Source of the DNA: an uncultured Solirubrobacteraceae bacterium
GTDB lineage: Bacteria > Actinomycetota > Thermoleophilia > Solirubrobacterales > Solirubrobacteraceae
Direction of reading: 5' to 3'
Assembly (NCBI GenBank): GCA_902806215.1
Contig: CADCVT010000435.1
Coordinates: 1-13,249, forward strand
Length of the DNA stretch: 13,249 nt
Part shown: in pieces, positions 1-6,080 of the stretch
Numbering within the stretch: the stretch's first letter is position 1
Layout of the letters: each line of letters starts with the position of its first letter
Position numbers and translations under genes: made by a program
Notes under the pieces: generated by a model
Told to the model about the DNA's origin: nothing
What the model saw: only the letters and a program-made list of their open reading frames with translations
Databases searched by the model: none

Positions 1-1
1 C

Positions 2-277
2 GACCCGGCGCGCGTCGGCAGCAACGAGCTGCATCTCTACCTCCTCGACGCCCGCACCGGCGAGCCGTTCGACGGCACGAAGGAGCTGCGCGTCTCGACG
101 ACGCTGCGGTCGAAGCAGATCGGCCCGATCGCCGCCAAGCCGCGGCGCGCGGGCCCGGGCCACTACGTCGTCGAGGGCCTCCAGCTCGTCCCCCGCGGCG
201 CCTGGACGATCGACGTCGTCAGCCGCGTCTCGGAGTTCGAGGAGCACCGGACGTCGCTCGAGGTGAAGGTCGAATGA
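2..277 (+). CDS. Copper resistance protein, CopC/CopD type, C-terminal fragment (5' end outside window)
   Basis: The frame is open from the window edge and gives about 91 residues ending at TGA 275-277. The visible part is a soluble beta-rich module (NELHLYLLDARTGEPFDGT near its start, GPGHYVVEGLQLVPRGAW in the middle, EEHRTSLEVKVE at the end). It resembles the YtkA/FixH-like extracytoplasmic tail found at the end of actinobacterial CopC-CopD fusions, which combine a copper-binding CopC domain with a multi-helix CopD membrane domain. Those domains would lie upstream, so the assignment rests on this tail and on context: a small membrane protein follows with an ATGA overlap, then a YcnI copper-binding protein, an order common in actinobacteria. 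The likely role is copper handling at the cytoplasmic membrane. It could also be a stand-alone YtkA-like protein. Confidence 0.65.
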   Translation, partial: DPARVGSNELHLYLLDARTGEPFDGTKELRVSTTLRSKQIGPIAAKPRRAGPGHYVVEGLQLVPRGAWTIDVVSRVSEFEEHRTSLEVKVE

Positions 278-510
278 GCCTGCAGCTCGTCCTGATCCTC
301 GCGCCCGGCGCGCTGCTCTTCGCGGCGCTGCTGCTCGGCCGCTATCCGGGGGAGGCCGCGATCGACCGCGCCCGGCGCGCGCCGGTCGCCGCCCCGCGGC
401 CGCGGCCGGTGGCACGGTTTGTGGTCGCGGCCGCGACGCCGCTGCTGCCGCGTGGAGGAAGGCTCATCGGGTCGGGGATCGCCGCGCGGCCCCCGCCGGC
501 GTGTGGATGA
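274..510 (+). CDS. Small single-pass membrane protein in copper cluster
   Basis: A 78-residue protein whose ATG (274-276) overlaps the stop of the preceding gene as ATGA, which indicates translational coupling. Residues 4-22 form one strongly hydrophobic helix, followed by GRYPGEAAIDRARRA and then an Arg/Pro/Ala-rich tail. A short protein with a helix and a GRYPGE-like motif at this place, between copD-type and ycnI-type genes, matches actinobacterial copper clusters as I remember them, but I know of no assigned function. The last codons and the stop lie inside the left arm of an 11-bp inverted repeat. The overlap, the helix and the codon usage support a real gene; a role in copper handling is inferred from position only. 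Confidence 0.7.
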   Translation: MSLQLVLILAPGALLFAALLLGRYPGEAAIDRARRAPVAAPRPRPVARFVVAAATPLLPRGGRLIGSGIAARPPPACG

Positions 511-537
511 AGGACCCCAAGCGCACTCATCCACACG
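500..537. promoter_or_regulatory. Perfect 11-bp inverted repeat between the small copper-cluster gene and ycnI
   Basis: CGTGTGGATGA at 500-510 is matched exactly by TCATCCACACG at 527-537, with a 16-nt spacer; two G-T pairs could extend an RNA stem. The left arm contains the stop of the 78-residue protein, and the right arm ends 27 nt before the ycnI-like start. No T-tract follows, so a classical terminator is unlikely. It could be a two-half-site operator for a copper-responsive regulator or an RNA stem tuning expression between the two genes. It is followed by the 8-bp palindrome GTTCGAAC at 537-544. Confidence 0.5.
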
Positions 538-564
538 TTCGAACCGAAAGGCAGTTCCACCATC

Positions 565-1287
565 ATGCACCGCAAGATCCTCGCCGCGGCCGCCGCCGCG
601 GCCACGCTGCTCGCCCCCGCGGCGGCGAGCGCCCACGTCACGCTCCAGCCGCAGGAGGTCGCCGCCGGCGGCTTCACCCGCATGGACGTCCGCGTGCCCA
701 ACGAACGTGACGACAAGGGCACCACGAAGGTCGCCGTGAAGATGCCGCCCGGGTTCATCTTCGCGTCGTACGAGTCCTATCCCGGGTGGACCGTCGAGGT
801 GGAGAAGCGCAAGCTCGACAAGCCGGTCGAGATGTTCGGCGAGGAGCAGACCGAGGAGGTCGACACGATCACCTGGACCGGCGACGGCGAGCGCGGCATC
901 GTCAAGCCCGGCGAGTTCAAGGACTTCGGCCTGTCGGTCGGAGTGCCGGAGGGCAAGCCCGGCTCGAAGCTGAAGTTCGCCGCGACCCAGAGCTACGAGG
1001 GCGGCGAGGTCGTCCGGTGGATCGGGCCCGAGGACGCCGACGAGCCGGCGCCGCTGGTGACGCTGAAGGCCGCGGCTGGTGAGCACGGTGGCAGCGATCC
1101 GACGGCGAACGCGACCGCGATCGTCGAAGAGAACGACGCCGCGCCGGCGCAGACCTCGGGCGTGTCGCCCGACGCGCTCGACGACAAGGCGTCGAAGGGT
1201 CTGGCGATCGGCGCGCTCGTGGTGGGCGCGCTCGGCCTGCTCGTCGGGATCGCCGGATTCAGCGCGGCGCGGCGCCGCAGCGCCTGA
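565..1287 (+). CDS. ycnI: YcnI family (DUF1775) copper-binding protein
   Basis: A 240-residue exported protein. Residues 1-23 are an Ala-rich signal peptide ending ASA, so the mature protein would begin with His24 (HVTLQP). In the DUF1775/YcnI family the mature N-terminal histidine, with a conserved Glu and a nearby Trp, binds Cu(II) (mono-histidine brace). Likely equivalents here are Glu117 in PGEFKDFG and Trp152 in VVRWIG. Typical motifs KMPPGF (59-64) and YPGWTVEVE (72-80) are present. After an acidic Thr/Ala linker (about 172-210), a transmembrane helix (213-232) and an ARRRS tail anchor it, giving an extracytoplasmic copper site tethered to the membrane. A weak purine stretch AAAGG (547-551) precedes ATG 565. 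It probably supplies or sequesters copper for the upstream CopC/CopD-type protein. Its stop is 23 nt from the convergent desaturase gene. Confidence 0.9.
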   Translation: MHRKILAAAAAAATLLAPAAASAHVTLQPQEVAAGGFTRMDVRVPNERDDKGTTKVAVKMPPGFIFASYESYPGWTVEVEKRKLDKPVEMFGEEQTEEVDTITWTGDGERGIVKPGEFKDFGLSVGVPEGKPGSKLKFAATQSYEGGEVVRWIGPEDADEPAPLVTLKAAAGEHGGSDPTANATAIVEENDAAPAQTSGVSPDALDDKASKGLAIGALVVGALGLLVGIAGFSAARRRSA

Positions 1288-1310
1288 CGCCCGCGGCGAG
1301 GAGCAGGCCG

Positions 1311-2234
1311 TCAGCGCTCGCGCGCGGCCTGCTTCTCCGGCGGGATGCGGACGACGTCCCACGCGAGGCCGGTCTTCTCGAGCAGCCAGATCACGCCGGC
1401 CGCGAAGTCGATCTGCCCGCGCTTGAGGCCGTGCACCGCCGACGTGGGGAACGCGTGGTGGTTGTTGTGCCACGCCTCCCCGAAGGTGAAGGGCGCGAGC
1501 CACGCGAGGTTGCGCGAGTGGTCGCCGGTGTCGAACGGCTGGCTGCCAAAGACGTGGCACAGCGAGTTGATGCTGTAGGTCAGGTGGTGCACGACGAGCA
1601 TGCGGATCAGGCCGCCCCACAGCAGTCCGGTGAGGCCCGCGGTGATCGTCCCGCCGAGCGCCCACCCGAGGAAGAACGGGAACAGCAGCCCGAGCGTCAC
1701 CCACAGCACGAAGAAGCGGTCGACGAAGCGGATGACCGGGTCGTCGAGGAGGTCGCGCGCGTAGCGGTCCTTCTTCGCGCGCTGGTCGTGCACGAAGAGC
1801 CAACCCCAGTGCGCGTGCCACAGGCCGCGGAGCGTGCCCCTGATCCCGCCGCCGTGGCCGACGTGCGGGCTGTGCGGGTCGCCCTCCTCGTCGGTGAACG
1901 TGTGGTGCTTGCGGTGGTCGGCGACCCACGAGACGACCGGTCCCTCGATGGCGGCCGAGCCGAGCGCGGCGATCACGCCGCGGGTGCGCGGGCCGGTCTT
2001 GAACGCGCGGTGGGTCAGCAGGCGGTGGAAGCCCACCGTGATCCCCATCGTCGTCACGAGGTAGACGACGATGAACACGACGAGGTCGTGCCAGTGCAGC
2101 AGGTCGTTCCAGGTCTGCCATGCGGCCACGATGAGCGCGATGAACGGCAGCACGGTGACGGTGCCGGTCACGATCCGGTCACGGGTCTCGTTCGCGACGG
2201 GCTGCACGTCGTCGCGGATGGTCGTCGTGGTCAT
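1311..2234 (-). CDS. Fatty acyl (acyl-CoA/acyl-lipid) desaturase
   Basis: A 307-residue membrane di-iron desaturase. The three diagnostic histidine boxes are present: HRLLTH (70-75), HRKHH (107-111) and HNNHH (256-260). Further conserved histidines are at H216-H217 and H227 (NSLCHVFG). Hydrophobic segments lie at about 22-40, 50-68, 86-104, 170-190 and 193-215, which fits the usual topology with the His boxes on the cytoplasmic side. GFHRLLTHRAF and the HTFTDEEGDPHSP stretch are typical of delta-9 stearoyl-CoA desaturase-like enzymes, so the likely reaction is O2-dependent insertion of a cis double bond into C16/C18 acyl chains, for membrane fluidity. The electron donor is not in the window. 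The ATG is at 2234-2232 with no clear Shine-Dalgarno; TACCTT lies 9 nt upstream. It stands alone, convergent with ycnI and divergent from the zinc-ribbon gene. Substrate form and regiochemistry cannot be read from sequence. Confidence 0.93.
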   Translation of the reverse strand: MTTTTIRDDVQPVANETRDRIVTGTVTVLPFIALIVAAWQTWNDLLHWHDLVVFIVVYLVTTMGITVGFHRLLTHRAFKTGPRTRGVIAALGSAAIEGPVVSWVADHRKHHTFTDEEGDPHSPHVGHGGGIRGTLRGLWHAHWGWLFVHDQRAKKDRYARDLLDDPVIRFVDRFFVLWVTLGLLFPFFLGWALGGTITAGLTGLLWGGLIRMLVVHHLTYSINSLCHVFGSQPFDTGDHSRNLAWLAPFTFGEAWHNNHHAFPTSAVHGLKRGQIDFAAGVIWLLEKTGLAWDVVRIPPEKQAARER

Positions 2235-2243
2235 CTGCGTCGC

Positions 2244-2249
2244 AAGGTA
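2244..2249 (-). promoter_or_regulatory. Candidate -10 element of the desaturase gene
   Basis: On the minus strand, TACCTT (TANNNT consensus) lies 9 nt before the desaturase ATG. This would give a very short or absent 5' UTR, consistent with no Shine-Dalgarno sequence. No convincing -35 was seen. Confidence 0.3.
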
Positions 2250-2332
2250 ACGCGCATCGCCCGCTGAGCAACGTGAGGTGCACGGCCTCGGCAGAACGTC
2301 ACATCTGCGTCGTGCCGGGTAGGTACCGGACC

Positions 2333-2764
2333 ATGAGACGCTTCTCCGTGCTCCTTCCCGTGGCCGTCGCGGCCGCCGTCGTCGCGTTCCTGCTCCGCCG
2401 GATGCGAGGCGGAGACGACGGCGTCGTCGAGGCCTTCGAGACGTCGTCGCGCACGGCGAACGAGAACGCCGGAGCGCCGCCGTCCGACCAGCCGGCGACC
2501 GAGACCGTCGAGAACACCTACACGTGCGACGGCTGCCAGACCGAGTACCGCGTCTCCGGCGAGGGCCGCCACACCGTGTACTGGAAGGCCGACTCGTCGG
2601 TCTCCGATCCGGTGCTCGACGGCGCGTGCGTCGAGTGCGGCAAGCCGTTGCCGGGGCACCACCCGGTCGAGGACCGCAGCGCGGACGAGGCGGAGACCGC
2701 GGCGGAACCGAAGGCCGAGACGGCGCCCAAGGCCGAGGCAGAGACGGAAGCGGAAGCCTCCTAG
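2333..2764 (+). CDS. Membrane-anchored zinc-ribbon protein, function unknown
   Basis: A 143-residue protein. I chose ATG 2333 because it places a signal-anchor helix (about 5-22, VLLPVAVAAAVVAFLL) at the N-terminus between positively charged residues; an upstream in-frame start would add an implausible non-hydrophobic extension. The helix is followed by a Ser/Thr/Ala-rich linker, then two knuckles, C65-x2-C68 (TCDGCQTEY) and C99-x2-C102 (CVECGKPLPGHH), spaced like a four-cysteine zinc ribbon. The C-terminal 25 residues are a low-complexity Glu/Lys/Ala tail. The gene ends 4 nt before the GTG of the DUF3592 gene, so the two are probably co-transcribed. I do not recognise the family. If the first helix is uncleaved with R22-R23-R25 inside, the ribbon would be outside the cell, but the topology is uncertain. 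Confidence 0.75.
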   Translation: MRRFSVLLPVAVAAAVVAFLLRRMRGGDDGVVEAFETSSRTANENAGAPPSDQPATETVENTYTCDGCQTEYRVSGEGRHTVYWKADSSVSDPVLDGACVECGKPLPGHHPVEDRSADEAETAAEPKAETAPKAEAETEAEAS

Positions 2765-2768
2765 CCGG

Positions 2769-3212
2769 GTGTCGATCGAGTTGCTCCCGCTCCTGTTCGC
2801 GGGGGCGGGCGCGATCTTCTTCTTCGTGGGCCTGAGTGGCCTCCGCTCGACGAAGCGCTTCGCCGAGCGTGCCGTGCAGGCGACGGGGCTCGTGATCGCC
2901 GTCAACTGGGAGCGGGTCGGGCGCCGCCCGCCGCGGCAGCTGCTCGCGTTCCCGGTCCTGCGGTTCACCACGCGGGAAGGTCAGCCGGTCGAGGCGCAGT
3001 CGCCTGTCGGCACGCGTCCGCCGAGGGCGAAGGAGGGCGAGCAGGTGACGGTCCTCTACGACCCGGCCGATCCGACGCAGCCGCGCCTGGGTGGAACAGG
3101 CACGGAGACGGTTCTCTACACCGTCTTCATGCTGCTCGGAGGAGGGCTCGTCCTCGTCGGCATCGTCGTGTTCGCCGGGCTCCAGGCGCTGCCCGACGAG
3201 CTGCTCGACTAG
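2769..3212 (+). CDS. DUF3592-type two-helix membrane protein
   Basis: A 147-residue protein starting at GTG 2769, 4 nt after the previous stop. Transmembrane helices at about 4-22 and 115-137 flank a soluble beta domain. That domain carries the DUF3592 signature: ATGLVIAV (38-45), a central FPVLRFTTREGQPVE (61-75), then a turn before VTVLYDPADPTQPRLG (93-108). DUF3592 proteins are common in bacteria and have no established biochemical role. The DPADP..RL phrase is the usual end of the domain. The gene is probably in one operon with the zinc-ribbon gene. Its last 4 nt overlap the end of the minus-strand remnant that follows. Confidence 0.8.
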   Translation: MSIELLPLLFAGAGAIFFFVGLSGLRSTKRFAERAVQATGLVIAVNWERVGRRPPRQLLAFPVLRFTTREGQPVEAQSPVGTRPPRAKEGEQVTVLYDPADPTQPRLGGTGTETVLYTVFMLLGGGLVLVGIVVFAGLQALPDELLD

Positions 3213-3686
3213 CGGCGGCGCGCGTAGGACCGCGAGCGCCGCTCGGTCCGGCCAACGAGCAGGACGGCGTCCAGGTCTTCGCCTCGGTGGCCCGGGGATC
3301 GAACGCCGCCACCGGGTCCTCCGCGCGCTCGGCGGGGGAGACGGCCTCCGGCGGTCCGAAGGGGGCTGCCCGCGACGGCCGCTCGTTCGTGGTGAAGGCC
3401 ACGAGGACCCCTCCCGTCGGCGTCACCGCGACGTCGACGCCCTGGCGCCCGTCGCCGCCGTACGTCGAGGCGGACCTTCGCGTTGAAGGTGCCGTCGCGG
3501 CCGAGCAGGCGCCGGCGCAGCGCGACCGTCCGGTCGCCGCCGTAGGCGATGAGGGGGTCCACCGTGCGCGCGCGTGTCGGAAGACGTGGCGGGTCCGTTC
3601 TCCGAGAGCCGCGCGAACCGCGTGAGCGGGAACGGCGCCGGGCCGTTCGGCTCGACGGGCTCGATCGACCGACCGAGATGCGTCAT
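3209..3686 (-). pseudogene. Frameshifted remnant of a secreted or repeat-type protein gene
   Basis: The roughly 560 nt between the two flanking plus-strand genes contain no intact gene, but the minus strand reads as one protein if frames are changed three times. From ATG 3686 one frame gives LTRFARLSENGPATSSDTRA to about 3580. A second continues DPLIAYGGDRTVALRR..GTFNAKVRLD to about 3465. A third gives STYGGDGRQGVDVAVTPTGG, VAFTTNERPS and FGPPEAVSPAERAEDPVAAF to about 3275. Then the second frame resumes with DAVLLVGRTERRSRSYARRR and stops at 3209. Protein-like composition moving between frames is what a decayed gene, or one with sequencing indels, looks like. The first junction falls in a CG-alternating run prone to slippage. 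The style (GDGRQGVDVAVTPTGG, FGPPEAVSP) recalls extracellular repeat proteins of Solirubrobacterales. It lacks most of a normal N-terminus, so it may also be 5'-truncated. Confidence 0.55.
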
Positions 3687-3705
3687 GGCACCGGAACGAA
3701 CCCGG

Positions 3706-3740
3706 GCACCGCAAGGTTGCGGTGTCAGCCAGCACCGCAA
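3706..3740. promoter_or_regulatory. Three-half-site operator-like cluster (CACCGCAA)
   Basis: CACCGCAA (3707-3714) and TTGCGGTG (3717-3724) form an inverted repeat with a 2-bp centre. A second copy in the first orientation (GCACCGCAA, 3732-3740) repeats the left site 26 bp downstream. The group ends 32 nt before the start of the secreted protein gene at 3773, where a transcription factor could act. A binding protein is not identifiable from this window. Confidence 0.45.
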
Positions 3741-3772
3741 CATCGCGGGCTGAACGGCGTTCTGGCGTCCTG

Positions 3773-4528
3773 ATGATCAGGACTCTGCTTGCCTCACTCA
3801 CCGTCGCTCTCCTCACGGCCGCCGTCGCGCACGGCCTGACCTCCGAGCGCTACACGCTCACCGTCGGCAACCAGGGCGCCGGCGGCGACCCGGGCGTCCT
3901 GTACGTCGGCGGACCCGCGAACTTCCGCGTGGTCGACCGCGACGGCGGCGAGCGCCCGCTCGAGCTGTGCGTCGAGCCGGCGCCGATCGACCAGCCGAGC
4001 TGCCGCCGCAGCACGACGAACCGCACGATCAGCGGGCCGGCGTTCACGGCCGCGGGGGAGACGGTCGTGCGCTTCACCGTCGACGGCAGGCCGCCGGTCG
4101 AGCGGGCCGTCGTCGTCCGCTCGCCGGAGGCCGCGCAGGCCGAGGGAGGGCCGGTGCGCGTCCTCGGTGCCGCCGCTATCGCCGAGGGGCGCGGAGCCGC
4201 CGTCGTCGTGCGCCTGAACCGGGCGCTCCCGACGCGCGGGCAGGCGCGCCCGCCGCTGATGCTCGGCCGCGAGATCGTCCGCAACGAGGTCCTTCCGCGA
4301 GGCCAGCGCTTCTTCGGCGGGACCACGCCGAACCGCGTCGGGCGGCGCGGACGCCACTGCTACGCCGCCGAGGCGCAGCAGGTCATGCCACGCAGCGCGC
4401 TGAGGCCGGGCACCACGTTCGTCGCCGCGATCCGCCGCGACCGCCGCGTCGTCGCGGCGCGCCCGGTCACGATCCGTCGCGGCAGCGACGGCTTCGATCC
4501 CGCCTTCCTGCGCCGGGCCGGCTGCTGA
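3773..4528 (+). CDS. Secreted protein of unknown function
   Basis: A 251-residue protein. ATG 3773 is preferred because residues 1-21 (MIRTLLASLTVALLTAAVAHG) then form a good signal peptide; a further-upstream GTG would bury it. The mature part is predicted beta-rich and carries four cysteines (66, 77, 196 and the last residue, 251), which could form two disulfides outside the cell. No catalytic motif or known family is evident. Visible segments include GDPGVLYVGGPANFRVVDRD (38-57), which resembles the first strands of an Ig-like extracytoplasmic domain, and many Arg residues in the C-terminal half. The gene lies 52 nt upstream of the flavin amine oxidase gene on the same strand, but a strong palindrome between them may separate transcription. 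Confidence 0.75.
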   Translation: MIRTLLASLTVALLTAAVAHGLTSERYTLTVGNQGAGGDPGVLYVGGPANFRVVDRDGGERPLELCVEPAPIDQPSCRRSTTNRTISGPAFTAAGETVVRFTVDGRPPVERAVVVRSPEAAQAEGGPVRVLGAAAIAEGRGAAVVVRLNRALPTRGQARPPLMLGREIVRNEVLPRGQRFFGGTTPNRVGRRGRHCYAAEAQQVMPRSALRPGTTFVAAIRRDRRVVAARPVTIRRGSDGFDPAFLRRAGC

Positions 4529-4538
4529 CCCCGCCGCC

Positions 4539-4557
4539 GGCCGGCGCGGCGCCGGCC
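4539..4557 (+). terminator. GC-rich perfect hairpin after the secreted-protein gene
   Basis: GGCCGGCGC (4539-4547) and GCGCCGGCC (4549-4557) are exact reverse complements around a single G. The structure starts 10 nt after the stop at 4528 and ends 23 nt before the next start at 4581. It lacks a T-tract, as many proposed actinobacterial terminators do. It could instead act as an attenuator of the downstream oxidase or simply reflect base composition. Confidence 0.4.
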
Positions 4558-4580
4558 CCGCGCTGGCACGATCCCCCGTC

Positions 4581-6080
4581 ATGTCCGAGTCAGTCACGCG
4601 TCGTGGCCTGCTGGGCGGCGCCGCCGGCGTCGCTGCCGCCGCGTCGCTTCCCGGTGATGCGGAAGCCGCCAAGAAGCGCTCACACCGCAAGTCGTCGAAG
4701 GCGCGCCCGCGGCGCGCGGACGTCGTGGTCGTGGGCGCCGGGCTCGCGGGGCTGGCGGCGGCGGAGAAGGTGGCCGCGGCCGGCAGGTCGGTCGTGGTGC
4801 TCGAGGCGCGCGACCGCGTCGGCGGCCGGACGCTCAACCGTGACATCGGCGGCGGCGAGGTCGTCGAGATCGGCGGCCAGTGGATCGGCCCCACGCAGGA
4901 CGTCATCGCCGGCTGGGCCAAGGAGCTCGGGGTCGAGACGTTCAAGACCTACAACGAGGGCAACTACATCTACCACCGCGGCGGGCGGCGGACGCCCTAC
5001 ACGGCGAACACGCCGGTGCTCGGCGCGATCCCGCCGGACCCCGGCGCCGCCGAGGCGGGCGCGGCGCTCGCGCAGATCAACGAGATGGCCAGGGAGGTCC
5101 CGGTCGACGCGCCGTGGACCGCGGCCCGCGCGGAGGAGTGGGACAGCCAGACCGCGTACACGTGGATCCGCGAGCACACCGCGAGCGACGGCGGCCGCTT
5201 CCTCACCGATCTCGGCGTGAGCCTCGTCTACGCCGCCGAGGCGCGCGACGTCTCGTTCCTGCAGGTGCTGCTCAACGTCGCGGCGGCGGGCAACGAGACG
5301 ACGCCGGGCACGTTCGAGCGGCTCATCAACACCGCGGGCGGCGCGCAGGAGTCGCGCTTCGTCGGCGTCGCGCAGCGTGTGTCGCTCGAGGCGGCCAAGC
5401 GGCTCGGGCGGCGCATCGTTCTGCGCTCGCCGGTGCGGCGGATCGTCCAGAGCGCGAGCCAGGTCCGCGTCGAGAGCGACCGCGCGACCGTGATCGCCCG
5501 CCGGTGCATCGTCACGGGCCCGCCGGCGGTCACCGCGCGGATCGACTTCCAGCCGCTGCTCCCGACGCTGCGCGCGCAGCTGCTCCAGCGCATGCCGCAG
5601 GGATCGGCGATCAAGTGCCACGCGATCTACGACCGGCCGTTCTGGCGAGAGGAGGGGCTTGCGGGTCAGGCCGTCGGCGACCGTGGGCCGTGCCGCGTGA
5701 CGTTCGACAACTCGCCGCCCGACGGCTCGCCCGGGGTGCTCCTCGGGTTCGTCGAGGGGACGTTCGCCCGCTCGTTCAGTGCGCTGTCCGAGGCACAGCG
5801 GCGCGACGCGGTGCTGCAGAACTTCGTCGACTTCTACGGCGAGCAGGCACGCCGCCCGCGCGCGTACTTCGAGACGAACTGGGGCGAGGAGGAGTGGACC
5901 CGCGGGTGCTTCGTCGGCTTCTGCCCGCCCGGCGTCCTGCTCGACTACGGGCGCGAGATGCGCGCGCCGTTCGGCCGCGTCCACTGGGCCGGAGCCGACA
6001 TCGCGACGATCTGGAACGCGTACATGGACGGAGCCGTCCGCTCGGGCCGCCGGGCGGCGGCCGAGGCGCTCGCCGGCTAG
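4581..6080 (+). CDS. Tat-exported flavin monoamine oxidase-like protein
   Basis: A 499-residue FAD-dependent amine oxidase. The N-terminus has a Tat signal (TRRGLLGG, twin Arg 7-8, hydrophobic to about 22, then a long Lys/Arg linker). FAD binding is shown by VVVGAGLAGLAAA (49-61), LEARDRVGGRT (74-84) and the C-terminal WAGADIATIWNAYMDGAV. Alignment by eye to human MAO places Lys345 (GSAIKCH) at the flavin-N5 lysine, Cys443 (RGCFVGFCPPG) at the cysteine that carries covalent FAD, and Phe444/Tyr481 at the aromatic cage. It would oxidise a primary or secondary amine to an imine with H2O2 release outside the membrane. Substrate is unknown; polyamine, aromatic amine and amino-acid derivatives are all possible. 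No clear ribosome binding site precedes the ATG at 4581. The stop shares CTAG with the stop of the convergent RNA ligase gene. Confidence 0.9.
   Translation: MSESVTRRGLLGGAAGVAAAASLPGDAEAAKKRSHRKSSKARPRRADVVVVGAGLAGLAAAEKVAAAGRSVVVLEARDRVGGRTLNRDIGGGEVVEIGGQWIGPTQDVIAGWAKELGVETFKTYNEGNYIYHRGGRRTPYTANTPVLGAIPPDPGAAEAGAALAQINEMAREVPVDAPWTAARAEEWDSQTAYTWIREHTASDGGRFLTDLGVSLVYAAEARDVSFLQVLLNVAAAGNETTPGTFERLINTAGGAQESRFVGVAQRVSLEAAKRLGRRIVLRSPVRRIVQSASQVRVESDRATVIARRCIVTGPPAVTARIDFQPLLPTLRAQLLQRMPQGSAIKCHAIYDRPFWREEGLAGQAVGDRGPCRVTFDNSPPDGSPGVLLGFVEGTFARSFSALSEAQRRDAVLQNFVDFYGEQARRPRAYFETNWGEEEWTRGCFVGFCPPGVLLDYGREMRAPFGRVHWAGADIATIWNAYMDGAVRSGRRAAAEALAG

Noticed and set aside
580..630. GC-repeat run (GCC/GCG) in the ycnI start region, considered as a simple-sequence repeat
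   Set aside because: It encodes the Ala-rich signal peptide and is explained by codon choice.
163..2121. Minus-strand open frame of about 652 codons covering the copper cluster and desaturase
   Set aside because: Its composition is Arg/Pro-rich and it duplicates regions explained by ycnI on the plus strand and the desaturase in another minus frame.
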